From contig CAMYMF010000017.1 in assembly GCA_947259355.1 (NCBI GenBank), positions 1 through 44,062 on the forward strand: a stretch of DNA of 44,062 bases, written 5' to 3'. Source of the DNA: an uncultured Nitrospirota bacterium. GTDB lineage: Bacteria; CG2-30-53-67. A program made the translations under genes and the position numbers. Positions 37,518 to 44,062 of this stretch are shown here, one piece after another; positions within the stretch are counted from its first letter, which is position 1, and every line of letters begins with the position of its first letter. A model generated the notes under the pieces. It did not search any database and was not told the DNA's origin. It worked only from the letters and a program-made list of their open reading frames with translations.

Positions 37518-38492
37518 TTACCGCTCGGTCTCCAAACATTTCTTGTAAAGCCTATCAACAACTTCGCCCGGAATTGCATGCTCGTCGTTATGCTCTTCCA
37601 GAAATCTTAAACTATCCGCATAAAGATTGAGACCAGGCGTCGCATCACTGATGAGCTGTAGATACAGCGCTTGTGCTATGTTAGGTGAGTTAGAACTAAA
37701 TTCCGCCTTGACTTCTGCAAGTTGGTTTCTTATGTTGTCCGATTCTTCGGCGCTTAAGACAATAAAGTGATATTTGTCGGAAACTATTTTGTTGCCATCT
37801 TGTGTTTCCACAAACCATTCATAGGATTTACCTGCCTTGAGGGGAGCCTTTACCTCAACTAGTGCACCTATCCTAATATTCTCAACAATATTTCTCTTTG
37901 GCATTACACCTGTAGTCTTAATTACCAATCTGGCTGGAGTGCATGATGAAACATCAATCCCCTGCCATCTAAAAAATATGGGTTCTCCGCTCAGTACTGT
38001 ACTGCCCTCCAAGGGCCATGGTGAAACAATAAATGGTTGGGCAGGAAAGCATGAAATGTCCTGAATACCCCGGAGTGTAATGTTCTTCGTAGCTAGAAGC
38101 TCCTTACGCTTCACCTTTTGATCCAAGAACCTGGATGCGTTATCCTTAAGAACTGATAAAAATCCTCCGGCACTCTTATACTCAGCTGGATTACAGTTGA
38201 CCTTTGTCTTTTTGTTTACTTCCTGCTCACCACAACCAGTATGAATGTAGATTAATTTCACATCTTTGCCTTTAACGGGTATGATTTCATCATTGTTCAT
38301 TACTCTCATATCATGAGAAAGTGGCTTGACAGGCTTGCCGTCCCGTAAGAGGCGATAGCACTCTTCTGGCTCAGCCACTGACGAGACCTTAACAATGGCC
38401 ACATACGAGGTCGGCTCAACGGCAAATGCAGCGATTTCAGGAAAACCCAAGAAAAGTCCAATGACAAACACAAAGAATATAAATCGTATCAT
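37518..38492 (-). CDS. secreted protein of the CHASE2 operon, unknown (DUF928/FecR-like context)
   Basis: A 324-residue exported protein with a signal peptide (FIFFVFVIGLFLGFPEIAAFA, cleavage near residue 24). The next ~100 residues (ECYRLLRDGKPVKPLSHDMR, then NDEIIPVKGKDVKLIY) resemble the small beta domain in FecR or DUF928-type proteins that appear with CHASE2 genes. A middle Ig-like part includes WPLEGSTVLSGEPIFFRWQG and YEWFVETQDG; the C terminus is helical. The ATG at 38492 overlaps the CHASE2 stop (ATGA). Base composition is more AT-rich than the neighbours. I cannot name the family firmly; a periplasmic ligand- or partner-binding role beside CHASE2 is inferred. Confidence 0.75.
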   Translation of the reverse strand: MIRFIFFVFVIGLFLGFPEIAAFAVEPTSYVAIVKVSSVAEPEECYRLLRDGKPVKPLSHDMRVMNNDEIIPVKGKDVKLIYIHTGCGEQEVNKKTKVNCNPAEYKSAGGFLSVLKDNASRFLDQKVKRKELLATKNITLRGIQDISCFPAQPFIVSPWPLEGSTVLSGEPIFFRWQGIDVSSCTPARLVIKTTGVMPKRNIVENIRIGALVEVKAPLKAGKSYEWFVETQDGNKIVSDKYHFIVLSAEESDNIRNQLAEVKAEFSSNSPNIAQALYLQLISDATPGLNLYADSLRFLEEHNDEHAIPGEVVDRLYKKCLETER

Positions 38493-39985
38493 GCCGCTTT
38501 CTCCTTCCTCTTTTTCCACCATTCTTTCACGCTCTCTTCTGCATCAGCGATGTTTTGATGAATCCCAATCCCCAAAATAGGTAGCCAGAAATCTATAAAT
38601 AACCCATATTTGCTAAACAACAAAACGCTGATTGGGGTTGTCGCAATTAGAAGAAACATAATAAGTACAGCTGCAGCAAAGAAAGATGATAACTGCATAA
38701 AGAACACGGCGACAAAGTAAATGATTACGCTTTCAATTAATATCCTTAACAGTAAGGACGGTTCATGTATTTGAAGTTTCTCCAATATAAGATTGATTCC
38801 GTTTGCAATCAAAAAAACACCTGACATCTCCCCCAAGGGAGTTGGATGCAGGTCACCCATATCGGGATTGGTGGATCCTATTAGAACCGCTTTGCCCTCA
38901 TAGCTCCTCGCTTTTTTGGCATCTTTATCCAACAAGACAGCCGGGGTTATCATCAGATCATGATATTTGAGCAAAGGGTCTTCACACTCGATACAAATTT
39001 CTTTGGTCAACTCTCTCGGGGCCAGGCGGAAGATATACCTGGCGGCCGCGCCACCATGTCTCTCTTTAGTGTGGGCGTATATTTTTAAATCGGAACCCCT
39101 GCTACCCCTAGGGGCAGGGATCACGAGCTGATGACCTCCATTACGCACTTTCTTTTCTGCATCTCTAATTATCCTATCTCCATCTGATTCTCCATACCAT
39201 AAATAAATCGATGATAGTATATGAATTGAAAATAACAAATTTCCGTCTTCGCCGACGGGCTCATAGAAACCAAAGTGACGCACCTGATAATCAGATGGAT
39301 CGCGAAATACTTCAGGGCTACCTAGCTTTAGTACATCGTTGTTCTCAACAAGCATCCTGCTTAAATGACGCGTATATGAATCTGTAGACGGCTTCTCTCC
39401 CGTCCAAGGAAGGATGATTACTGATCCTTGTTTCCTCGCCACCTTAATTGCTGTGCTGAGCAGATTGAGAAATATTTCATTCTCATCAACACAATTCCCC
39501 TGTTCGCAGTAAATTGGCATAGGCCTATCGATGGCAAAATCGACTACAACAACTTTTGCTCCAAGCTGAATTGCTTTGACTATACACCGACCAAGTAATT
39601 CTCTCGGAGTCCAGAATCCGCGGCTAGGACTTGCATCATAAGTTTCTCTATCGAGTACCACAAGGCGGATCTTATCAGAGATGGGGCTTATATTCTTTTC
39701 TGTGCTCCGCGCAATTGCCTGCTGGAAGTCTTTCATCACCAGAAAGTCGTAAGCATCATTAATAGCTGTTTGGCCAATACTCGTGTATTGGGCAAAGTGA
39801 AGGACAATCACGACAACAATGCCCCAGAAAACATTGAGAGCAAAGTTAAAACGCTGTCTCGATGACCAACGCTTCCAGGAAAAGAAATCAACAGGTAGAA
39901 TTCTGAGCGCGAGCCTTCCAATACTTCTAAGGATGGCAAGAACTATCTCACGAAACTTGCTTATGAGCTCATTCTTAAATACCAT
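38489..39985 (-). CDS. CHASE2-domain membrane protein without output domain
   Basis: A 498-residue protein: cytoplasmic basic N terminus, membrane helix near 50-68, an extracytoplasmic CHASE2 sensor domain (IGQTAINDAYDFLVMKDFQQ, IRLVVLDRETYD, FWTPRELLGRCIVKAIQLGA, VVVVDFAID, GKAVLIGSTNPDMGDLHPTP, GEMSGVFLIANGINLIL) and three closely spaced C-terminal helices. After the last helix only about 20 residues (ESVKEWWKKRKEKAA) follow, so the usual cyclase, kinase or GGDEF output is absent. Such stand-alone CHASE2 proteins often accompany CHAT-domain and secreted proteins. Here the start lies inside the 3' end of a decayed CHAT gene and its stop overlaps the secreted-protein start. Base composition is relatively AT-rich. 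Confidence 0.9.
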   Translation of the reverse strand: MVFKNELISKFREIVLAILRSIGRLALRILPVDFFSWKRWSSRQRFNFALNVFWGIVVVIVLHFAQYTSIGQTAINDAYDFLVMKDFQQAIARSTEKNISPISDKIRLVVLDRETYDASPSRGFWTPRELLGRCIVKAIQLGAKVVVVDFAIDRPMPIYCEQGNCVDENEIFLNLLSTAIKVARKQGSVIILPWTGEKPSTDSYTRHLSRMLVENNDVLKLGSPEVFRDPSDYQVRHFGFYEPVGEDGNLLFSIHILSSIYLWYGESDGDRIIRDAEKKVRNGGHQLVIPAPRGSRGSDLKIYAHTKERHGGAAARYIFRLAPRELTKEICIECEDPLLKYHDLMITPAVLLDKDAKKARSYEGKAVLIGSTNPDMGDLHPTPLGEMSGVFLIANGINLILEKLQIHEPSLLLRILIESVIIYFVAVFFMQLSSFFAAAVLIMFLLIATTPISVLLFSKYGLFIDFWLPILGIGIHQNIADAEESVKEWWKKRKEKAA

Positions 39986-40290
39986 CCTTCATTCCTCTGG
40001 CCGGACTTATGAGCATATTTTGCGTCACCGAAAACGACCATGGGGTACAGAAGAAAGGATGACGGAAAAGATCCCCCTCCTCACCCCGGATCATCTGCAA
40101 CTTGCTCTCCCGAAGAGCCTCGCCTTTGTTCATCCCGGCTATTAAATTCCGGCAGAGGCCCGTGCTCAACCTTTTTATTGAACTGGATTCAACAGACCAG
40201 AGCGTGACGGAAATGGCCGATGTGCCAGCATACCATGAAGACACGGGTCAGGCCGATGATGCCCTCTCCCTTGCATTCTTCGCCGCTTCA
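39961..40290 (-). pseudogene. CHAT-domain (caspase-like) protein, decayed C-terminal remnant
   Basis: Three minus-strand frames together spell the end of a CHAT domain: GEGIIGLTRVFM, a shift, then YAGTSAISVTLWSVESSSIK, RNLIAGMNKGEALRESKLQM and RHPFF, then another shift and PMVVFGDAKYAHKSGQR to a TAA at 39963-39961. Canonical CHAT ends have LWSV, MGKAEALRxAQL and HPYYWAPFVLIGD in this order. The N-terminal catalytic half (His and Cys) is missing, cut near 40300. The remnant still overlaps the CHASE2 start by 25 bases, so the ancestral order CHAT-CHASE2-secreted protein can be read. At least two frameshifts make it non-functional. Confidence 0.8.
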
Positions 40291-40387
40291 TCCCGCCGTC
40301 CACGCTCTCAACTCAGGCAAAAAAATTGTTTGATTTGTAGGTCATGATACTGGTATTTTGGCTTTGGATAGGATTTTGGCAAACCAC

Positions 40388-40420
40388 AGGTCGTCGGTTC
40401 GATCCCGATCAGCTCCACCA
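40388..40420 (+). other. tRNA 3'-end fragment (attachment-site-like)
   Basis: The sequence has a T stem and loop, GTCGG-TTCGATC-CCGAT, then the 3' acceptor strand CAGCTCC, discriminator A and encoded CCA. It most resembles the end of tRNA-Ala. The 5' half (acceptor strand, D arm, anticodon arm) is not present in the bases upstream, so this is not a tRNA gene. Such 3' ends are the usual integrase crossover sites of genomic islands. Confidence 0.8.
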
Positions 40421-40426
40421 AGTATA

Positions 40427-40564
40427 TCAAGGAGTTAGCCAATTGAGGTTAGCTCCTTTTTTGGTGGATTGTGCAGTAATTGTATAGTTGGTAGCCTTTT
40501 TCATTCGCTCGAAGGCGAGACGCAGGCCGCCGGCCACCGACATATACGCACCGAGTAGCGGCAC
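40427..40564 (-). pseudogene. nfo: endonuclease IV (nfo) 5' fragment
   Basis: From GTG at 40564 the minus strand reads PLLGAYMSVAGGLRLAFERM then KKA, the start of endonuclease IV (typically PLLGAHMSIAGGL). After codon 24 (about 40493) the match ends and the frame runs through the tRNA terminator to a stop at 40427. No further part of the gene is seen. The GTG follows the caspase-gene TAA by three bases and lacks a ribosome site, so the fragment appears cut on both sides by recombination. In endonuclease IV the second position of AHMS is a metal-binding His; here it is Tyr. Confidence 0.7.
40431..40462 (+). terminator. rho-independent terminator behind tRNA fragment
   Basis: GGAGTTAGCC, loop AATTGA, GGTTAGCTCC, then six T. 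All ten stem pairs form, two of them G-T. It sits ten bases after the CCA end, as expected for the original tRNA terminator, showing that the chromosomal side of the tRNA end has been kept. Confidence 0.85.
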
Positions 40565-40567
40565 TTG

Positions 40568-43123
40568 TTAATTACCCATGGTGGCACTGAGCTTATAAGG
40601 TGTCACCGAACGTTTGTCATTATGACCGTCGCGTACTTCGATATAGTAATTTCCAGCAGCGGGTATTGCTACCTCTCCCTTTGTTTCACCGCCCGTTCGC
40701 AGGGGCACCAGCCAGCCGCTGATTGCCTTCTTCTCGTTATTAAAAATTCGTGCCGACATTTCAAGATCAGCCGGGGAGTCGGTGATATGTACGGTGAGGC
40801 TACCAGGTCGGTTGGTTGAAATACGGTACCAGTCCGCATCGCCTTTTGGCAGGATGGTTCCGGAAACGACAGCGCCCAGTTTCAGAGGCACTGCAGAACC
40901 GAAACTATTATTGGGCTCACCCCGGTCATTGGTCGGAGTATAGGTTGCGCGCAGAGAATAGGGATCAATGGACCTGACATCGTTATGGCTATCGCGCACC
41001 TCAAGTATATAACTACCGGCCGTCGGCAGATCAATCACCGCCTCGGTATCGCCTCCGGGTTTCAAGGGACCAAACCAACCGGTCATGGCTCCTTTATCTT
41101 CGTTCCACACCCGAAAGTTAATTTCCATTTTTGCAGGAACATTGTTGAAAAGCACCTTGAGCTCTCCCTGCTCATCAACACCAAGCCGGTACCAATCCGA
41201 ATCTCCCTTGGGCAGGATTGTCGCCTGAACCGTCTCGCTGATAGCAAGCGGTGTGGATCTGCCAAAGGAGTTGTTATTTCCGAATCGGTCGACACTGGGT
41301 TTATAGGTAAGAGTCGTGAGAAAGGGTTGGGCCGATCGATTGTCATTGTGCCCGTCACGTACCTCAATTACATAAAGTCCAGGCCCGGGCAGATCCACCA
41401 CCGCCTCGGTATCACCACCTGCCTTAAGGGGCGGGATCCAGCCGGAAATTGCTCCCTTGTCACCGTTCCATACCCTGATACCGAGATCAAGATTCTTAGG
41501 GACCTCGGTTATCAGAACGGTCAGTTCTCCATGGCGGTCAACGGAAATCCTGTACCAGTCGGAATCCCCTTTGGGCAGAATCGTGGAACGCCAGGATGTT
41601 CCAGGCGTAACCGTTGCAGCGAAACCAAAACTATTATTGGGTTCATAAGCATCCTTGGTGGGAGTAAACACCTGGTTGAGAGAATATTGTTGACTGGACC
41701 CAACATCGTTGTGGCTGTCGCGCACCTCAACAAAATAGTTACCTGGTCCGGCCAGGTCGACTACCCCGGTGGTTTCCCCGCCTTTTCGCAGAGGAGCAAT
41801 CAAACCGGAAATAGCTGAATATTCATGATTCCATACCCGGAAAACCAGATCCTGCTCCGCCGCGACATTGCTGATAGTGATACCAAGCGCACCCTGCTGT
41901 CTGACGGCAAGATGATACCAGTCGACATCACCCTTTGGATTGATACTGCCGCCGATCACCGCCGTAGCTTGAGTATGATTGGCGGTGCCAATGGAATTAT
42001 TGGGCTCATGCTCCTTGGTACGCACTGAACGCACAGCCACTTGAGGAGGGGAAACAGTTGCTGATAGCGATTTTCCGCCCGGAATTATATCAGCTTTTTT
42101 TGCAACCATTTCCTTCCCCACCGGTTCCGGCTCCTTGACAAGTTCCTGAGCTTGCGCTTCAGGCTCAGGCGCTTGAGGCTCCGTGTCACCTTTCAGGGCG
42201 CGAAGCTTATTTTCCGCAAGCCCGGCAAAAACACCATCAGGAAACTGGCGCTGGTACTCCTCGAAATCCTCGGCAGACTCACTGCCCTTGATGGACTGCC
42301 AGAAGAGAGTCTCCTTGTCTATAGCGGCCAGCGACACAGGAAGTTTGGGAGCTTGAGCCTTTTCCGAACGGGTTTGGGAAAAATAAAAATCCCCGGTCAA
42401 AGATGATGCCTCCCAGGGCACCTGACTGTTTTGCGTATCAGCCATCACCCGGCGGCGGACAATTTTAAACATCTGCTCCACTTGGAGATCACTCTGCTGC
42501 ATTGCCTCTGCCAATGCTTGAGAATAGGGACTGTTGGCGCCATCACCGTCCCTCGCAACATCACCGGGCGCCGTAGCATAGGCTATTAGGGTGCCGCGAG
42601 GGGCGTCCATTCGGGCAAGGCCCCTCACCGCGGAGCGAAAACTTCTGGCAAAGGGGTTGTTACGGCAGGCATCCATGATCACGAAGTTTATCCTGGTCCG
42701 GGCATAATCGAGAACCCGGAGGATATGATTGGCATTGACCGCCTCGATGTCCACGTCCCGCTCCCGCTCTATGGCAGCGTTTACTGGAATCAGATAATTC
42801 TCTCCATTGACCTGAATGCCATGACCCGCGTAGTAAAAAAGACCCACCGCTTCCCTGCCCACTTCATCAAGCTTGTCCCCGAAATCCTGAATCGCCCGCT
42901 TCATGGACTTCTGATCAATATCGGTATATTCCATGACTTCAAAATCGAGTTTCTGCAAAGTCTCAGCGACCAGACGGGCATCATTGACCGGGTTTTTCAG
43001 GGGGGAATCCTTATAGGCGTTGTTGCCGATAACAAGAGCAACACGGGGAGGAGCGGAATAGGCGTGGAATGATATTGTGATTACGAACAAAATCATCAAG
43101 CACAGACAAAGCGATTGTTTCAT
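40568..43123 (-). CDS. secreted caspase-domain (C14) protein with four PPC-like repeats
   Basis: An 851-residue exported protein. A signal peptide (cleavage near residue 23-24) is followed by a caspase-like peptidase domain at about 25-248 with the catalytic dyad H101 (FYYAGHGI) and C153 (VIMDACRNNPF). Residues 265-312 form a short helical segment (FEEYQRQFPDGVFAGLAENK) common behind such domains. A Pro/Glu-rich linker leads to four beta-sandwich repeats starting near 373, 494, 616 and 736, each with EPNNSFG-like start, PKGDxDWYR, a RVWN strand, PLxxGGxT and YxxEVRDxHND. The catalytic pair is intact, so proteolysis after a basic residue is plausible by family. The repeats may bind substrate or ligand outside the membrane. 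Composition differs from the housekeeping genes. Confidence 0.92.
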   Translation of the reverse strand: MKQSLCLCLMILFVITISFHAYSAPPRVALVIGNNAYKDSPLKNPVNDARLVAETLQKLDFEVMEYTDIDQKSMKRAIQDFGDKLDEVGREAVGLFYYAGHGIQVNGENYLIPVNAAIERERDVDIEAVNANHILRVLDYARTRINFVIMDACRNNPFARSFRSAVRGLARMDAPRGTLIAYATAPGDVARDGDGANSPYSQALAEAMQQSDLQVEQMFKIVRRRVMADTQNSQVPWEASSLTGDFYFSQTRSEKAQAPKLPVSLAAIDKETLFWQSIKGSESAEDFEEYQRQFPDGVFAGLAENKLRALKGDTEPQAPEPEAQAQELVKEPEPVGKEMVAKKADIIPGGKSLSATVSPPQVAVRSVRTKEHEPNNSIGTANHTQATAVIGGSINPKGDVDWYHLAVRQQGALGITISNVAAEQDLVFRVWNHEYSAISGLIAPLRKGGETTGVVDLAGPGNYFVEVRDSHNDVGSSQQYSLNQVFTPTKDAYEPNNSFGFAATVTPGTSWRSTILPKGDSDWYRISVDRHGELTVLITEVPKNLDLGIRVWNGDKGAISGWIPPLKAGGDTEAVVDLPGPGLYVIEVRDGHNDNRSAQPFLTTLTYKPSVDRFGNNNSFGRSTPLAISETVQATILPKGDSDWYRLGVDEQGELKVLFNNVPAKMEINFRVWNEDKGAMTGWFGPLKPGGDTEAVIDLPTAGSYILEVRDSHNDVRSIDPYSLRATYTPTNDRGEPNNSFGSAVPLKLGAVVSGTILPKGDADWYRISTNRPGSLTVHITDSPADLEMSARIFNNEKKAISGWLVPLRTGGETKGEVAIPAAGNYYIEVRDGHNDKRSVTPYKLSATMGN

Positions 43124-43125
43124 CG

Positions 43126-43335
43126 TTGACCCTCCGAAGTTTCTTATCAGACACCCCTGTGCTACTGCTTGCGCTTGAGAGCATTAAATCCTGCCTGCAA
43201 AAAGTGGTGGTCTGTTGTCAGGGCATCTGTGATGAAATGATCATCCATTATGAAAAGCGATTAAAACAGCATTCCGACGGTGAAATTGAGATTCCTGATG
43301 TTTCTGATTATAGCCCCGACGCATTCCATCTCTAA
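43126..43335 (+). CDS. possible small ORF between caspase and hydrolase genes
   Basis: A 69-codon plus-strand frame in the 248-base gap reads plausibly in its second half (SIKSCLQKVVVCCQGICDEM, HYEKRLKQHSDGEIEIPDVS), with ordinary codon choice. It might be a fragment of a longer gene. It has no clear ribosome site and overlaps the putative caspase promoter, so it may be chance. Confidence 0.25.
   Translation: MTLRSFLSDTPVLLLALESIKSCLQKVVVCCQGICDEMIIHYEKRLKQHSDGEIEIPDVSDYSPDAFHL
43307..43312 (-). promoter_or_regulatory. possible -10 element for the caspase gene
   Basis: A perfect TATAAT lies on the minus strand about 180 bases before the caspase ATG. The -35 region 17 bases away (TTAGAG) is poor, so the call is weak; the caspase gene may instead be read from the hydrolase upstream. 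Confidence 0.3.
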
Positions 43336-43371
43336 CCGGGCGGGAGTCTACAGAAAAAATATGGGAGGTGC

Positions 43372-44062
43372 TTATTTCAGCTGCCAGTACTTAATCCCTC
43401 TAAACTCTTTCGGTGCCAGGTCACGGTTTAAAGGCTTCTTATTCCTAAGCACTGATATTAGGTCCTTTATTACCCGTCTTTTGCTTGCGTAGTAGGAATG
43501 ACCATCCGGCAGACTCCATGGGGCGACATCTATATCGGCAACATCAACTGTATCGAAACCGTTTGCAACCGAGACGGGTTTACCAAGGCGTTTGGCCGAA
43601 CGGAACCAGCCAGAGAGATCAAGCGCTAAATCCTTATCAGAGGTATACAGTGTCCAATTTTTAGATAATGAACGAATATGGGGCGCTATCTGCTCTGTGA
43701 AAAGCCGGGTATCAAAGTCCGGTGCAGCCATGATAACAGTATCGAACAATGGCTTGGTTTTCTCCCCCTGCTGCAATGCAATACGGTATAATGCACGCAG
43801 TAAGCCTTGATTGCCCATGCTATGCGCAATCAGGTGTAACCGTTTTGCCTTGGTTTGCTCCCTGAGGCTCGCAAGAAACTTCTCTATATAAAGCACACTC
43901 CACTCTACATCAATTCGGTCAGAAAAATACGACGGCACGCTTCCGTTTGAAGGCCAGGAGAAGAAAATAGCCGCTCCTTTAAAACCGATATCGTAGGCGA
44001 TCTGTGCTGTACGACGCGCTGCTTTATCAAAAGTTACGTTATAGCCGTGAACAAAAACAAAG
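43372..44062 (-). CDS. DUF900-family alpha/beta hydrolase, 5' end outside window
   Basis: The visible 229 codons are a DUF900 (PF05990) alpha/beta hydrolase. Seen are the oxyanion strand FVFVHGYNVTFDKAARRTAQ, IFFSWPSNG, the nucleophile Ser in LHLIAHSMGN, MAAPDFD with an acidic residue, and the likely catalytic His in PDGHSYYAS. The reading frame is open to the right edge, so the true start (and any signal or lipoprotein peptide) is missing. It is on the same strand as the caspase gene, 248 bases upstream. Proteins of this family are often encoded near CHASE2 and caspase or CHAT genes; the substrate is unknown. Confidence 0.88.
   Translation of the reverse strand, partial: FVFVHGYNVTFDKAARRTAQIAYDIGFKGAAIFFSWPSNGSVPSYFSDRIDVEWSVLYIEKFLASLREQTKAKRLHLIAHSMGNQGLLRALYRIALQQGEKTKPLFDTVIMAAPDFDTRLFTEQIAPHIRSLSKNWTLYTSDKDLALDLSGWFRSAKRLGKPVSVANGFDTVDVADIDVAPWSLPDGHSYYASKRRVIKDLISVLRNKKPLNRDLAPKEFRGIKYWQLK

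Noticed and set aside
40346-40420. A complete tRNA gene ending at 40420
   Set aside because: No D arm, no anticodon stem and no 5' acceptor strand pairing with CAGCTCC in the preceding bases; only the T arm and 3' end are tRNA-like.

Overview
The window looks like a chromosome segment of an anaerobic, GC-rich Gram-negative bacterium of the deltaproteobacterial (Desulfobacterota) type. The grounds are a complete methylmalonyl-CoA operon, an RseC-like protein, stand-alone DUF542 and DUF1858 redox proteins with HcpR/Crp-Fnr-like sites, a citramalate isoleucine route, and a threonine cluster in which an ApgM-type protein takes the place of ThrB. The assignment rests on gene content; no rRNA or other phylogenetic marker was available.

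Region 1 (1-7406) is housekeeping: partial UbiA prenyltransferase, PilZ protein, YhcC-like radical SAM protein, SPOR protein, argS, queE overlapping a DUF366 gene, two small membrane-associated proteins on the plus strand, and an RseC-like protein. Region 2 (7477-16521, minus) is a long amino-acid cluster, lipA-alaC-hom-thrC-apgM-like-lysC-cimA, with a good sigma70 promoter before lipA. Its two internal gaps are built of degenerate 7-bp repeats in strict register. Region 3 (16751-21295) has a PAS-rich hybrid histidine kinase cut by an in-frame TAG, then a small redox/NO-stress island (DUF542, cupin, DUF1858, a NorC-like stub without haem, and a short haem-copper-oxidase-like membrane protein). 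Two promoters there carry a TGTGA-N6-TCACA-type site centred exactly at -41.5.

Region 4 (21304-32115, minus) encodes succinate to succinyl-CoA to methylmalonyl-CoA to propionyl-CoA: sucC, sucD, mutase small subunit, meaB, mutase large subunit, epimerase, carboxyltransferase and biotin carboxylase/BCCP. A consensus-like promoter precedes sucC. Upstream lie an SDR with an enoyl-ACP-reductase-type active site and a cysteine-rich protein. Region 5 (32567-35707) has a phospholipase D-VTT membrane protein, an endonuclease/exonuclease/phosphatase protein and a small membrane protein.

Region 6 (35708-44062) is accessory. It begins with a decay zone: a degenerate copy of the SDR gene start and a broken spermidine-synthase-family membrane gene. 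Then comes a more AT-rich module encoding envelope-facing caspase-like proteins: a decayed CHAT-domain gene overlapping a CHASE2 membrane protein gene, which overlaps a secreted-protein gene. Next is a scar made of a tRNA 3' end with its terminator and the first 24 codons of an endonuclease IV gene. Finally there is an intact secreted caspase-domain (C14) protein with four ~120-residue PPC-like repeats, and a DUF900 alpha/beta hydrolase cut by the window end. This CHAT/CHASE2/caspase/DUF900 assembly beside a tRNA scar is the best candidate for an undescribed system.
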